DNA of 64,000 bases from Pseudalkalibacillus sp052246725 (GCA_052246725.1 JBQQCL010000015.1), one strand, 5' to 3'; shown: positions 42,801 to 51,920, counted from the stretch's first letter. Notes: generated from the letters alone by a model not told the origin. Translations and numbers: made by a program.

Positions 42801-43238
42801 TTAAGCCAAGTTGCACGGGATGCGTCACAACGGCTCGGTGAATTGACAAGGCAGCGTTATGCTTTGGAAGTTGATTCCACAGGTGGATTCGTTATCCGTG
42901 ATGATGCCAATGGTGGTGTCCGCAGACCTGTCACCTCATTGTCAGGAGGAGAAACCTTCTTGACCTCCCTAGCGCTTGCCCTGTCTTTATCAGCACAAAT
43001 ACAGCTGCAAGGTGAGTATCCATTGGAATTCTTTTTCCTTGATGAAGGGTTCGGGACACTTGATCAATCACTACTGGATACAGTAATTTCTGCTTTGGAA
43101 CGCCTACAAATGCAGCGGGTCTCCGTCGGAGTGATCTCCCACGTACCTGAGCTCCGCGCTCGTTTGCCAAGAAGATTGATCGTTACCCCGGCAACACCAT
43201 CAGGAAAAGGAAGCAGTGTAGCCATTGAAACGTTATGA
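39831..43238 (+). CDS. sbcC: Exonuclease SbcCD, subunit C (Rad50-like ATPase)
   Basis: The 1135-residue SMC-like protein has Walker A GPTGSGKSS near residue 37. Two very long coiled-coil arms are separated by the zinc-hook CPVCG (about residue 541), and the C-terminal half-ATPase carries LSGGETFLTSLALAL and FFFLDEGFGTLD. It opens DNA ends for the SbcD nuclease. It is the last gene of the addBA-sbcDC unit and is followed by a terminator. Confidence 0.95.
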   Translation: MRPIHLSVTGLHSFREKQDVDFQILCEGGVFGIFGPTGSGKSSLLDAVTLALYGKIERAANTIQGIMNHAEDHLHVSFTFELGKEHSGKRYRVERTYKKGKNESIRTSTCRLIEVINEETMVLADKERDVTSQVECILGLTLTDFTRAVVLPQGKFAEFLSLKGAERRQMLQRLFHLEKYGDHLNHRLKRKTEETNMVLKEIAAEQQGLGDASKEAIIELQNKLEKAIQIVERRNLELEKKEVQFEHYRQIWSWQEELDEVKRKLAVLDKKEPEIKELEEKLKLSREADSLFPVVEELESILNEQQSWASKKAELEQETGQSKKHVEDIQHQLRTIQKERSDHEPVLYERLQQLKYAKELEGDYEREAQSLCSEKTKLTEAKQELNALEIELDKLKATKQKAIDRQAEIKTDLEKKTVPIEERNRLRDALALKREIDRSDETKAELKNEQKKITDTEQKLNAEIEKLEKQRKNVKRNISYLLQHTESMFNRVCEHERVIERAKHSIEQSLKDAIQRQKDGEVHTLAVQIAQELTTGEACPVCGSKEHPAPAGETGESEDYQSAVAELETLFKSLKDEELAVHYCKKDLEHFFEAVQDYVQKGEFSDNEIAATTFDPIENGLQTKDDLKNYLRLLQTETKGFKQDVIELKEKRTKYTALYAEYDKKLVENSATLNTCNRDASKVEEKLKEVDRKAAEHEKRWNAAFKTYEMNQLEQLQKEMDQKEQEVEDLKRRYDRSISYLVEVDGTITQGTEDNQSLKQNVTELTSSVSSKDARCEELKKKLEEICGNEKAETLHKNVQAQLEELKQKEQHVQQQAEFESKKLQKLEQELEVAKSTLQNIEERLTKAREKWEQKVKETSFETKEQVKEALIPAQKQSNWEDEIEQYHKQKQNQQHDQKRLLAHLNNKEVSINEWEQVQEELKHAKLEKEAALSEKVKLESALTDMKARAEKFASLEEKRLKNEELSERLGKLQAVFRGNSFVEFIAEEQLSQVARDASQRLGELTRQRYALEVDSTGGFVIRDDANGGVRRPVTSLSGGETFLTSLALALSLSAQIQLQGEYPLEFFFLDEGFGTLDQSLLDTVISALERLQMQRVSVGVISHVPELRARLPRRLIVTPATPSGKGSSVAIETL

Positions 43239-43247
43239 GTTTGATCA

Positions 43248-43276
43248 GGATTGGCCGAAAACGGTCAATCCTTTTT
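43248..43276 (+). terminator. Rho-independent terminator of the addBA-sbcDC unit
   Basis: A perfect ten-pair stem with G-U (ggattggccg / cggtcaatcc), four-A loop and T5, ten bases after the sbcC stop. Confidence 0.9.
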
Positions 43277-43412
43277 GAATTCTCGTAAACTTTAATGTTG
43301 ATTCTTTGAGTGAAATTCACAAAAATCAAAGTCAAAACAGAACATACGCTATATTCAGTACGATTTTTGGAGAGGATGGTTTTATACTACAAAAACAGAG
43401 GAGCCTTTTCTA

Positions 43413-44135
43413 ATGGAAATATTCTTGGACTCAGTCAAAGTGATCGGCCGTATCATCACCATCCTTCCATTCATGTTGTTCATCACTCTTTACATGGGAA
43501 AAAGGTCGATTGGAGAACTCCCTGTGTTCGATTTTCTTGTTATTTTAGTGTTAGGAGCTGTCGTTGGAGCCGATATTGCTGATCCGGACATCAATCATAT
43601 TCACACCATCGTTGCAATGATCGTGATTGCTCTTCTACAAAAATTAATCGTCTATCTGAAAATGAAGAACCGTAAGATTGGAAAAATGATGACATTTGAA
43701 CCCGCGGTGGTAATCTATAATGGGAAATTTCTCTATGAAAAAATGAAAAAAGAAAAATATGCGATTGATAATATCCTGCAGATGCTGCGTGATAAAAACG
43801 TCTATAACATAGAAGACGTAGAGATTGCGATCATTGAAGCGAACGGTGATTTGTCTGTAAAAATGATTCCTTCAAAAGAAGGTGTTACGAGAGAAGATTT
43901 GAAGGTTGAAGGAGAACCTGGAAATTTTGAGATTCCGATCATTTTGGATGGGGAAATTCAGTTGGATTTATTGAGGTGGCTGAATAAGAATGAACAGTGG
44001 TTAGAAGACATGCTTGTAAAAAGGAATATTACTGATGTGAAGGCCGTCTTTTATGGGGCATATAACCGGAAGGGCGAGTTATTTCTTTCACTAAAGGACG
44101 GAACCAATCCAAACGTTCCTCCTATTGATCATTGA
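43413..44135 (+). CDS. DUF421 (YetF-like) membrane protein
   Basis: The 240-residue protein has three N-terminal membrane segments (about 12-30, 37-55 and 62-82) and a cytoplasmic domain with EPAVVIYNGKFLYEKMKKEK and MLRDKNVYNIEDVEIAIIEA. These are the marks of the DUF421/YetF group common in Bacillus. Spore-associated members influence germination in some species; the exact function is not known. The ATG follows agaggag. Confidence 0.8.
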   Translation: MEIFLDSVKVIGRIITILPFMLFITLYMGKRSIGELPVFDFLVILVLGAVVGADIADPDINHIHTIVAMIVIALLQKLIVYLKMKNRKIGKMMTFEPAVVIYNGKFLYEKMKKEKYAIDNILQMLRDKNVYNIEDVEIAIIEANGDLSVKMIPSKEGVTREDLKVEGEPGNFEIPIILDGEIQLDLLRWLNKNEQWLEDMLVKRNITDVKAVFYGAYNRKGELFLSLKDGTNPNVPPIDH

Positions 44136-44366
44136 CAACAAGGTTCCAAGGTAAGACTTATTCCTGTAACTAAATTTTCTGCTGTAAAAACAAGGATATT
44201 GCAAAAAAATATCGAAGATTAGCAGAACGAAATGCCAAAGTATTCTAGTCAACAATAAATGAAAAATAATTTTTGGAAAATATATTGGAAAAATATGATA
44301 TCATTTGAGAAATCTGATAGGATAGATTATATCATCATGTTCGACACAGAAGAGGGGGAATATCGG

Positions 44367-45041
44367 TTGGAGCATCAGGTACAGGTTTGGAAAGGATTGT
44401 TCAGGCCACAAGAAACATTACATACGTTAAGAGAGTCCACATCCATCCAAGGTTATAGATTCAGAGTTTTGATTTTATTATTGTGCAGTTCGCTCGTATT
44501 CGGTTTTCTTTTATACATAAGTGCACCTGAATGGTTGAAGATGCCAGAAGCAACCGCCATGCAATTGACAGCTGAACAAAAACAGGCAGCTTCGATTTTT
44601 ATCGGAATCGGTGGAGTGATCAGTGGTTTAGCCTTACCATTCCTGCTTATAGGAGCGTCTGCATTCATATTCTGGGGATTCTTCCGGGATATTGGTTTTA
44701 AAAAGTTATTTGTTTTACATACGTATTTGTACGTCATCATTTTAATAGGTTTAGCAGCGAATATTCCTTATATGCTGGCTTTCGGTTCCACTGAAATGTT
44801 ATCGCCATTCGGTGTTGGCCCGTGGGTCAATGCGATTACTGATAATGTATTTCTGACAAGTTTCTTCGGATGGATTACGATCTTTTTCATCTGGCATATT
44901 TATGCGTCAATCAAACTGTTGATGGAAGCTTCGTTGAAGTCGAAACGATATGTATTGACTGTATCGATAGGATTGCATCTACTATTGATCCTGATCGTCG
45001 CTGTCATTAATACCATGTACCATATGCAATTGAACGGATAG
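44367..45041 (+). CDS. Yip1-family membrane protein (YknW-like)
   Basis: The start is taken as TTG at 44367 after agaggggg, giving a typical Yip1 opening (VWKGLFRPQETLHTLRE) and 224 residues; the frame extends upstream to 44259 without a ribosome site. Five hydrophobic segments follow, with the usual glycine-rich loops. In B. subtilis the Yip1 protein YknW assists assembly of the YknXYZ transporter that protects from the SdpC toxin. Here a membrane-fusion protein gene follows by 14 bases. Confidence 0.75.
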   Translation: MEHQVQVWKGLFRPQETLHTLRESTSIQGYRFRVLILLLCSSLVFGFLLYISAPEWLKMPEATAMQLTAEQKQAASIFIGIGGVISGLALPFLLIGASAFIFWGFFRDIGFKKLFVLHTYLYVIILIGLAANIPYMLAFGSTEMLSPFGVGPWVNAITDNVFLTSFFGWITIFFIWHIYASIKLLMEASLKSKRYVLTVSIGLHLLLILIVAVINTMYHMQLNG

Positions 45042-45055
45042 AATTGGGGGGCATC

Positions 45056-46297
45056 ATGTTGAACCGGCACATGAAAAGAGCATTAATAGGACTACCGATC
45101 TTATTATTCATCATATTGAATACGTACTTGTTTCTTTTGAATGAATCATTGTTTGCTAGTGAGAAGCCATATGACGTGACGAAGATCGAACAACATGATT
45201 TAAGGGAAACGATTGAAGCTGCGGGAATGGTCATACCGAAGGAAACACAAGAATTTTACTATGAACCTCACCGCGGGAATATTGAAGAAGTACTCGTTGA
45301 AGAGGGGGAGGAAATCTCTTCAGGAACCGAAATTTTAAAGTATCAAACATCAGATATCGAAAACCAAATAACGACATTAGAAAATGAAATCGATGAGCTC
45401 GAGACAGAAAAGGATTATTATGAAGATCGTGAAACCATTCTCCAAGGCCAGATTCGTACTGAGTCCAATAAAGAGGAAGAAGAGAAGAATGAGTCGAACA
45501 TCTTCATGCTTGAACAGCAGAAAGCGGATGCTGCCTATCAGGCTGATCGTGTTGATAGTCTCATATCGAGCAAGGAAAGTGAAATCAGCCTGTTGGAATC
45601 TCGATTAGACGAAAAAGTAGTCAAAAGCAATGTTGCAGGCACTGTCAAAAAGGTGAATAGAAATGCAACATCGAGTGACCAACCCTTGGTCGTCATTTCA
45701 AGCGAAGATAATGTCATTGTGAGAGCTTATCTTTCAGAGGATGAGGTTGTGCTTTTACGAGAAGGGGATGAAGTAACTGTAAGCTCTCCTCGTGGTGAAG
45801 ACAGGAAAGGGCAGATAGCCAAAATCGGCACACCGGATGAGGAAAAAGAAGATCTGAAGTTCCCGGTGGATATTGAGGTTGAAGCAGAGTCGGAAAACCG
45901 AGCGCTAGTCGGAAGCACGGTGAATATTACGGTTAAACCAGTCGCTGTTGAAGGTGCAGTAGCTGTAAAACATGACTGGATCGTCCATGATGACGGTGAG
46001 GATTTTGTCCTGGTCGTGAAGAATGATTATATTGACAAAAGGAAAGTCAGCTTCGGTTTCGAAAATGAAACCTATAAAGAAGTGACTAAAGGATTGAAGG
46101 CTGAAGAAACGATCGTGATGAAACCGAATGTACTGTTAGTCGATGACATGGAGATAGAAACGAAAGATACCGGAAAAAAGAAGAAGAGTGATTCTAAGGT
46201 AAAACCAGATTCTGATGAACAAAAGGGAGAAGGTTCCACTGAAGAGAATCCTGAATCTGCTGTAGAAATTGAAGATGAAGATGAAGGAACAGAATAG
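45056..46297 (+). CDS. Membrane-fusion/HlyD-type efflux adaptor (YknX-like)
   Basis: The 413-residue protein has an N-terminal membrane anchor (about 9-27), a lipoyl/barrel-sandwich half, a coiled-coil hairpin (about 95-185, Glu-rich), the second lipoyl half (VKSNVAGTVKKVNR) and beta-barrel domains. The long acidic, probably disordered tail (last 60 residues) is unusual. The start at 45056 follows tggggggcatc. Adaptors of this class connect an ABC permease to the cell exterior, but no yknYZ-like ATPase or permease follows; the next gene is unrelated and convergent. The transporter part must be elsewhere or absent. Confidence 0.78.
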   Translation: MLNRHMKRALIGLPILLFIILNTYLFLLNESLFASEKPYDVTKIEQHDLRETIEAAGMVIPKETQEFYYEPHRGNIEEVLVEEGEEISSGTEILKYQTSDIENQITTLENEIDELETEKDYYEDRETILQGQIRTESNKEEEEKNESNIFMLEQQKADAAYQADRVDSLISSKESEISLLESRLDEKVVKSNVAGTVKKVNRNATSSDQPLVVISSEDNVIVRAYLSEDEVVLLREGDEVTVSSPRGEDRKGQIAKIGTPDEEKEDLKFPVDIEVEAESENRALVGSTVNITVKPVAVEGAVAVKHDWIVHDDGEDFVLVVKNDYIDKRKVSFGFENETYKEVTKGLKAEETIVMKPNVLLVDDMEIETKDTGKKKKSDSKVKPDSDEQKGEGSTEENPESAVEIEDEDEGTE

Positions 46298-46308
46298 AGT
46301 TAATAGGA

Positions 46309-46340
46309 GAGAGGATGGTCCAATTGGATCATCCTCTTTC
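46309..46340 (+). terminator. Rho-independent terminator
   Basis: Stem gagaggatggtcc / ggatcatcctcttt with an aatt loop. Confidence 0.8.
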
Positions 46341-46342
46341 AG

Positions 46343-46402
46343 TATCAGCGCAACTAAAGGTTCAGCCTGCGCCAAGGCTTGGCTTTGCCATGTTTTCTTT
46401 TA
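46343..46402 (+). repeat. Dispersed repeat, family B, partial (copy 5)
   Basis: It matches the portion cgcaactaaRgYtcagcctgcg through gccatgttttctttt of the other copies. Confidence 0.6.
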
Positions 46403-46457
46403 ATTGATGATAGATTTCAGAATTGCACCGAAATATATATATCCACCTTAAACTAAC

Positions 46458-46483
46458 AAAAAACCGCCCATAAGGACGGTTTT
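46458..46483 (-). terminator. Rho-independent terminator of the hemolysin III gene
   Basis: Read leftward, stem aaaccgtcc / gggcggttt with a four-base loop and T6; it overlaps the stop codon. Confidence 0.85.
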
Positions 46484-47135
46484 ATACCATTTGAAGCGGC
46501 AGGATGTATAGGAGGATGGCGAAAAAGTGGGCGGCTGATCCAGCCAGGACGAACACATGCCAGACTGCATGGTGATACGGAAAGCCTCGCCAGACATAAA
46601 ACACTGTTCCGACGGTGTATAATACTCCACCGATGATGAAAAGCTGCATACCTGTGCTTGGCATCGTCGTCATTAATGGCTTCCAGGCAATCAAGGCGAG
46701 CCATCCCATCACGATGTAAATGATGGTCGAGATGAACAGGAACCGTTTTACGAAGAAGGCTTTGAAAAACACGCCGATGATTGCGATTCCCCATACCACT
46801 CCGAACAACGTCCATCCGAGTGCCCCTTTGACGACGATGAAAAGGAAAGGGGTATAGGTTCCGGCAATGAAAATATAGATGGCGGCGTGGTCGAAAATCT
46901 CGAAAAGATCCTTCGCTCTTCCTTCAGGGAAACTATGGACCAGGGTTGAGGCTGTATACAATAAGAGCATCGAAGCCCCGTAGATGGAAAAGCTCACCAC
47001 ATGCCATACTGATCCGTCCAATGCAGACATGACGACGAGAAATACGAGTCCGACCACGCTGAACAAGGCTCCGATTCCGTGTGTGATTGCATTGGCTATT
47101 TCTTCTTTCCGTGTATACGTATGGGTATTCGCCAT
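46482..47135 (-). CDS. Hemolysin III/PAQR family membrane protein (YqfA/TrhA-like)
   Basis: The 217-residue protein has seven predicted membrane segments and the PAQR signature residues: EEIANAITHGIGAL at the start, LVHSFPE and FDHAAIYIFIAGTYTPF in the middle, and HAVWHVFVLAGSAAHFFA at the end. The conserved His/Asp set suggests a zinc-dependent lipid hydrolase-type site. Bacterial members affect membrane fluidity; true haemolysis is not implied. It is co-oriented with the radical SAM gene upstream (17-base gap). Confidence 0.85.
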   Translation of the reverse strand: MANTHTYTRKEEIANAITHGIGALFSVVGLVFLVVMSALDGSVWHVVSFSIYGASMLLLYTASTLVHSFPEGRAKDLFEIFDHAAIYIFIAGTYTPFLFIVVKGALGWTLFGVVWGIAIIGVFFKAFFVKRFLFISTIIYIVMGWLALIAWKPLMTTMPSTGMQLFIIGGVLYTVGTVFYVWRGFPYHHAVWHVFVLAGSAAHFFAILLYILPLQMV

Positions 47136-47152
47136 TATAGCCCTCCTATGTT

Positions 47153-48922
47153 TTAGACGACTTCCGTTGTTATCGTATGTTCGTCATCAATGGTGAATGA
47201 AGTTGCAGATTTCTGTTTCGGGTCGAAATAGACGATCAAAAGCGTATCTTTTTCGACTAGTTCATCATCCATTAAAAATGCAGTTAAATCAAAGGATAAG
47301 CGTTCGATCATCACATGCTTATGCAATTCTTTTTCACTCAGGTTGAGTTCTTTGAAGTCTCCTGACACTTTTTCAGGATGATCAGCGAGAAATCGAAGAT
47401 AAGCGGATTGAGTTGCCTTATCCATGGAAAAGTCCCACCACGGCTTTCTCGGCTTGTGCTTCTGACGGATGAAATAGTCATATTTCATCAAACCTTCCAC
47501 GATCTCAAGGTTAGAATTTCCTCGATCACTTAAGAATGAGTGGAGGCGCTTGTATAAATCCTCCAGCTGATGTCCGATCCTTGACCATCCACGCGTTTCC
47601 CAATAGTCTCCGAATTGCTGGAAGAAGTCGAAAGCAGAAGGGAAGACATGATCGATCAAATAACTGACGGTCGTGTCCATCCGGTGGTCATTCCAGAACT
47701 TCTCCAGGACATCTTCCACACGCTTGATCTTGATGATTTCATCAAAACTCAGCACATTGTTCCCAAGAATCTCATAGGGTGCTTTGTCCATATAGATATA
47801 TTCATGGTTGTCCGCTCGTAGACGCATGCCTGTTCCTCTGAGCATCTTCAAAAAGCCAAGTTGCACTTCTTCGATACGGAAGGCAAATACATCGTTGAAG
47901 GTTTTCCGGAACGAGTCATAATTTTCTTCAGGCAATCCAGCAATCAAGTCAAGATGCTGAACGATTTTACCGCCATCACGGACGGTTGTCACTGTTCTTG
48001 TCAGCTTGTCGAAATTCTGTCGTCGTTCAACCAACTCATTCGTATTGTCATTCGTGGATTGTACACCGATTTCGAACCGGAATAAGCCGACAGGGGCATG
48101 TTCATTTAAAAAATCGATGACTTCAGGACGCATGATATCAGCTGTAATTTCGAACTGGAACACAGTGCCCGGAAGATGTTCTTTGATCAAGAAATCGAAC
48201 ATTTCGAGCGCATAATCCCTGCGGATATTGAATGTCCGGTCGACGAATTTGATGGTCCTCGCGCCATTATCCATCAAGAAACGAATTTCTTCTTTCATCA
48301 TTTCAATGTCAAAGTAACGGACGCCGACCTCAATCGAAGACAGGCAAAAGGAACAGGAATATGGACAGCCTCTGCTCGTCTCGATGTATGTGACCCGTTT
48401 TGAAAGCTGCGGCAGATCCTCTTCCAGTCGGAAGGGTGACGGGACTGTTTTCAGATCGAGTTTCGGTCTCGGACCAGTCCGGAATGGTTTTCCGTTCTTC
48501 ATGTATGCTATACCTGCAACCGAATCGACTTCTTCTTCTTTTTCGAGCGCCTGTAAAAGGTCTTTGAAGGTTTCTTCGCCTTCACCTACGACGATGTAAT
48601 CGACATGCTCCAGCCGCTCCAGCCATTGTGGTACATCATAAGAGACTTCTGGTCCTCCGAGCACGATTTTTACATCAGGTTTGATCTTCTTCATCATTTC
48701 AATGATCGGAATCGTCTCTTCGATGTTCCAGATGTAACAGCTGAATCCGATGACGTCAGGGTTCCGGGCATACAAATCACTGACGATGTTCATCACTGGA
48801 TCTTTGATCGTATATTCAGCCATATCAATTTTGAAATCAGGCTCACAATACGTTTTCAAATACCTTAAGGCAAGGCATGTATGGATATATTTAGCGTTCA
48901 GGGTGCTTACGACTATGTTCAT
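47153..48922 (-). CDS. B12-binding domain radical SAM protein (DUF4080-type)
   Basis: A 589-residue cytoplasmic protein. Residues about 1-140 form a cobalamin-binding Rossmann domain (VIGFSCYIWNIEETIP, VLGGPEVSYD, YIVVGEGEETF). The radical SAM core has the 4Fe-4S motif CPYSCSFC (about residue 190) and FEIGVQSTN. The C-terminal 200 residues correspond to the DUF4080 region of Firmicutes members. The start at 48922 follows ggag by eight bases. Members of this branch are widespread but their reaction is unknown; methyl transfer or ring rearrangement is typical of the superfamily. Confidence 0.82.
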   Translation of the reverse strand: MNIVVSTLNAKYIHTCLALRYLKTYCEPDFKIDMAEYTIKDPVMNIVSDLYARNPDVIGFSCYIWNIEETIPIIEMMKKIKPDVKIVLGGPEVSYDVPQWLERLEHVDYIVVGEGEETFKDLLQALEKEEEVDSVAGIAYMKNGKPFRTGPRPKLDLKTVPSPFRLEEDLPQLSKRVTYIETSRGCPYSCSFCLSSIEVGVRYFDIEMMKEEIRFLMDNGARTIKFVDRTFNIRRDYALEMFDFLIKEHLPGTVFQFEITADIMRPEVIDFLNEHAPVGLFRFEIGVQSTNDNTNELVERRQNFDKLTRTVTTVRDGGKIVQHLDLIAGLPEENYDSFRKTFNDVFAFRIEEVQLGFLKMLRGTGMRLRADNHEYIYMDKAPYEILGNNVLSFDEIIKIKRVEDVLEKFWNDHRMDTTVSYLIDHVFPSAFDFFQQFGDYWETRGWSRIGHQLEDLYKRLHSFLSDRGNSNLEIVEGLMKYDYFIRQKHKPRKPWWDFSMDKATQSAYLRFLADHPEKVSGDFKELNLSEKELHKHVMIERLSFDLTAFLMDDELVEKDTLLIVYFDPKQKSATSFTIDDEHTITTEVV

Positions 48923-49129
48923 TTTTTTCACTCCGTGTTGGTCAAAAATAATGTCCTATTTAACAATTCATTTTATCACATTTTTGCAGGTGGCTTCACG
49001 ATTATTGTGAAAAGAGGAATTTTAAAAGGGGAAATGGAAGTATATACGAGGATACAAGCGAAATGTTTTACAAAGGTGATCGATTAGCAGAAAATCAAAT
49101 TAACACCAAAAAAGAAGGAGAGGTCTGAT

Positions 49130-49417
49130 ATGGAACGATTAACAGAAGAACAAGTGTCTGAGCAGCTTCAGAAGCTTGAAGATTGGAAACTGACCGATGA
49201 AAAATGGATCACAAAGAAATATCGATTCAAAGATTATCTGGATGGAATTGATTTTGTCAGTAACATCGCTCGTCAATCTGAGGAAATCCAACATCATCCT
49301 CTCATTTCCGTCGATTATAAGCTTGTAACAGTCAAGTTGAGTTCCTGGCAGGCAAAGGGTCTGACAGAACTGGACTTCAAGCTTGCTGCTGATTATGACC
49401 GTATCTATGATCAATAG
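49130..49417 (+). CDS. phhB: Pterin-4a-carbinolamine dehydratase
   Basis: The 95-residue protein has the family active-site motif EIQHHPLISVDYK. The enzyme dehydrates 4a-hydroxytetrahydrobiopterin-type products of aromatic amino acid hydroxylases. Ribosome site aaggagagg. It lies nine bases upstream of the YisK-like gene, so both are likely co-transcribed. No phenylalanine hydroxylase is in the window. Confidence 0.88.
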   Translation: MERLTEEQVSEQLQKLEDWKLTDEKWITKKYRFKDYLDGIDFVSNIARQSEEIQHHPLISVDYKLVTVKLSSWQAKGLTELDFKLAADYDRIYDQ

Positions 49418-49426
49418 GAGGAAAAT

Positions 49427-50338
49427 ATGAAATTCATCTATGGAAATCACCAAAATGAACCGATTGTTGCAGTCCTTTTAGAGAATCAGCCTGAAAAGGC
49501 ACTTGATCTGACGCGTGCTGCATCTGCATTTGAAGTCGATTTGCCGAAAACTCTGCTTGAAGCTGTCCAACTAGGCGAAGACTTCGTCAAAAAGGTCGAT
49601 GAGTTGCAGTCGCTTTTAAGAGAACAGGGTAACAATGAAAAATACATTCTAGAGCTCGATTCGATAGAACTGCTGGCTCCAATTCCACGACCGACGAAAA
49701 ATATCTTTTGTGTAGGAAAGAATTATCTCGACCATGCGCTTGAGCTTGGCACAGAGGCAGATGTACCTGAAGTGCCGATGATTTTTTCAAAAGCTCCGAC
49801 GACAGTAATTGGTCCGGACCAACCGATCATCATTCCGACAGAGGTCACGACTGATATCGATTATGAAGGTGAGCTTGCAGTGGTCATCGGGAAAAAGGGA
49901 AAGGCGATTACACGTGAAGAAGCATATGACTATGTGTTCGGGTATACACTCATCAACGATGTAACCGCAAGAGATCTTCAGAGTAAGCACAAACAATTTT
50001 TAATCGGGAAGAGCTTGGATGCTAGCTGTCCGATGGGACCGGCTTTGGTTCATAAATCTGCAGTCCCTGATCCTCACGATCTACATATTACAACTTTCGT
50101 AAATGGAGAAACACGCCAAAGTTCTTCAACATCGAAAATGATTTTCTCGATACCTGAATTAATCGAGGTCCTATCGAAAGGAATGACACTCGAACCAGGA
50201 GACATCATTGCAACGGGTACACCTGCTGGAGTCGGAAAAGGATTCAAGCCGCCTAAATATCTGAAAGCAGATGATGTCGTCAAAATCGAAGTGGAAAACA
50301 TCGGTATCCTGTCAAACCCTGTACACAATGATGTTTAA
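49427..50338 (+). CDS. yisK: Fumarylacetoacetate hydrolase-family protein (YisK-like)
   Basis: The 303-residue protein has a C-terminal FAH fold with metal ligands in TTDIDYEGELAVVIG and LINDVTARDLQ, and NYLDHALELG before it. The length and the local synteny with yisL and the asnO-like gene match B. subtilis YisK, reported as an oxaloacetate decarboxylase/acylpyruvase-type enzyme. Placement next to a pterin dehydratase and a semialdehyde dehydrogenase would also fit the end of an aromatic degradation route. Confidence 0.78.
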   Translation: MKFIYGNHQNEPIVAVLLENQPEKALDLTRAASAFEVDLPKTLLEAVQLGEDFVKKVDELQSLLREQGNNEKYILELDSIELLAPIPRPTKNIFCVGKNYLDHALELGTEADVPEVPMIFSKAPTTVIGPDQPIIIPTEVTTDIDYEGELAVVIGKKGKAITREEAYDYVFGYTLINDVTARDLQSKHKQFLIGKSLDASCPMGPALVHKSAVPDPHDLHITTFVNGETRQSSSTSKMIFSIPELIEVLSKGMTLEPGDIIATGTPAGVGKGFKPPKYLKADDVVKIEVENIGILSNPVHNDV

Positions 50339-50416
50339 AGGACCCCACCGAATGGAATTGTAAGAGTAGTACACAGATTTGTTGATACGATCATTTTGAA
50401 AAATGGAGGCGTTACG

Positions 50417-51850
50417 ATGGATAAAGGTATTTTTATCAATAACGAATGGTCTGATTATGGTCTGGAAAAAGTCGAAGTAGTGAACCCTGCAACAGGTGAA
50501 CGCGTCGGTACAGTTCCACGAGGCGGGAGAAAAGAAGCAAGAATGGCTATCGATGCAGCCCACGACGCATTTCCATCGTGGTCCAATTTGACAGCATATG
50601 ATCGTGCTGCTTATTTAGAGAAGTTATATGATTTGATGCTGGATCATGAAGATGAGCTGGCGAAACTCATGACGGAAGAAATGGGTAAGCCGCTGAAGGA
50701 ATCGAAAGGTGAGGTCCAGTATGCGGCTTCCTTCTTAAAGTGGTTTGCTGAAGAAGGGAAACGTGTCTATGGCAGGACGATTCCTGCTTCAAAAGAAAAC
50801 AAACGAATGCAAGTCAACAAGCAGCCTGTCGGCGTTGTCGGTGCGATCACACCATGGAACTTTCCGGCAGCGATGATTACTCGTAAACTTGGTCCAGCAT
50901 TAGCAGCTGGATGTACGTTCGTCGTCAAGCCGCCGAATGAAACGCCATTGACAGCTGTACGTCTAGTAGAACTTTGTCAGGAAGCAGGTATTCCGAAGGG
51001 TGTCGTCAACATTGTTTCTGGGAAGTCCTCAGAGATCGGAGAAGAGCTTTTATCGAATCCGAAGGTCCGCAAAGTGACATTCACTGGTTCAACAGAAGTC
51101 GGAAAGCTATTGATGAAACAAGGTGCTGAACAGGTTAAAAATATGTCGCTAGAGCTTGGCGGTCATGCTCCGATCGTCGTACTGGATGATGCGGATGTCA
51201 AGTACGCAGCTGAACAGACAGTCGCCTCTAAATTCCGTAACGGAGGGCAGACTTGTATTTGCGGTAACCGGATCTATGTTCAGGAAAAGATTTACGATGA
51301 ATTCATCGAAGAAGTTGTAGCCATCACGGAAAAGCTGAAGGTTGGCAATGGTCTTGAAGAAGATACGGATATCGGACCGATGATCAATAAAGACGCCTAT
51401 GAAAAAGTCGAAAAGCATGTTCAGAATGCAGTTAAGCAAGGTGCGAAGTGCGTTGTCGGCGGAAAAGGGCAAGAAGCTGAGAACGGAACGTATTATTATG
51501 AGCCAACGGTGCTTATCGATGTTGAACCGAGCATGCTGATCATGAATGAAGAGACGTTCGGTCCAGTTGCTCCAATCCAAAAGGTGAAAACAGATGAAGA
51601 AGCTGTTAAGTATGCGAATATGACGCCGTACGGATTAGCGGCGTACGTGTTCAGTGAGCATTACAGCCGTGGATTGAAAGTGGTCGAAGCACTCGATTAT
51701 GGTATTGTCGGCTGGAATGACGGGGTACCATCAGCGGCACAAGCACCATTCGGAGGTATGAAACAGAGTGGACTCGGCCGAGAAGGCGGAATTGAAGGAA
51801 TCGAAGAGTATCTCGAAACCAAATACATCTCGATCGGCTTGAAAGAATAG
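50417..51850 (+). CDS. NAD(P)-dependent aldehyde dehydrogenase, succinate-semialdehyde type
   Basis: The 477-residue ALDH has the PWNFPAAMITRKLGPALAAG segment, FTGSTEVGK (cofactor), LELGGHAPIVVLDDAD (general-base Glu) and NGGQTCICGNRIYV with the catalytic Cys. The C-terminal GWNDGVPSAAQAPFGGMKQS motif is of the GabD class. The start at 50417 follows tggaggcgttacg. Likely reaction: succinate semialdehyde or a similar semialdehyde to the acid. Terminator follows. Confidence 0.85.
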   Translation: MDKGIFINNEWSDYGLEKVEVVNPATGERVGTVPRGGRKEARMAIDAAHDAFPSWSNLTAYDRAAYLEKLYDLMLDHEDELAKLMTEEMGKPLKESKGEVQYAASFLKWFAEEGKRVYGRTIPASKENKRMQVNKQPVGVVGAITPWNFPAAMITRKLGPALAAGCTFVVKPPNETPLTAVRLVELCQEAGIPKGVVNIVSGKSSEIGEELLSNPKVRKVTFTGSTEVGKLLMKQGAEQVKNMSLELGGHAPIVVLDDADVKYAAEQTVASKFRNGGQTCICGNRIYVQEKIYDEFIEEVVAITEKLKVGNGLEEDTDIGPMINKDAYEKVEKHVQNAVKQGAKCVVGGKGQEAENGTYYYEPTVLIDVEPSMLIMNEETFGPVAPIQKVKTDEEAVKYANMTPYGLAAYVFSEHYSRGLKVVEALDYGIVGWNDGVPSAAQAPFGGMKQSGLGREGGIEGIEEYLETKYISIGLKE

Positions 51851-51863
51851 CACTTAGAAGGAG

Positions 51864-51911
51864 AAAGGATTGACCTGACGGCAAAAATGCCCCGGTCAAT
51901 CCTTTTCTTTT
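51864..51911 (+). terminator. Rho-independent terminator after the aldehyde dehydrogenase
   Basis: Stem aaaggattgacc / ggtcaatccttt with a G+C-rich loop, then a T-rich tail. Confidence 0.85.
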
Positions 51912-51920
51912 TCCGATTTT

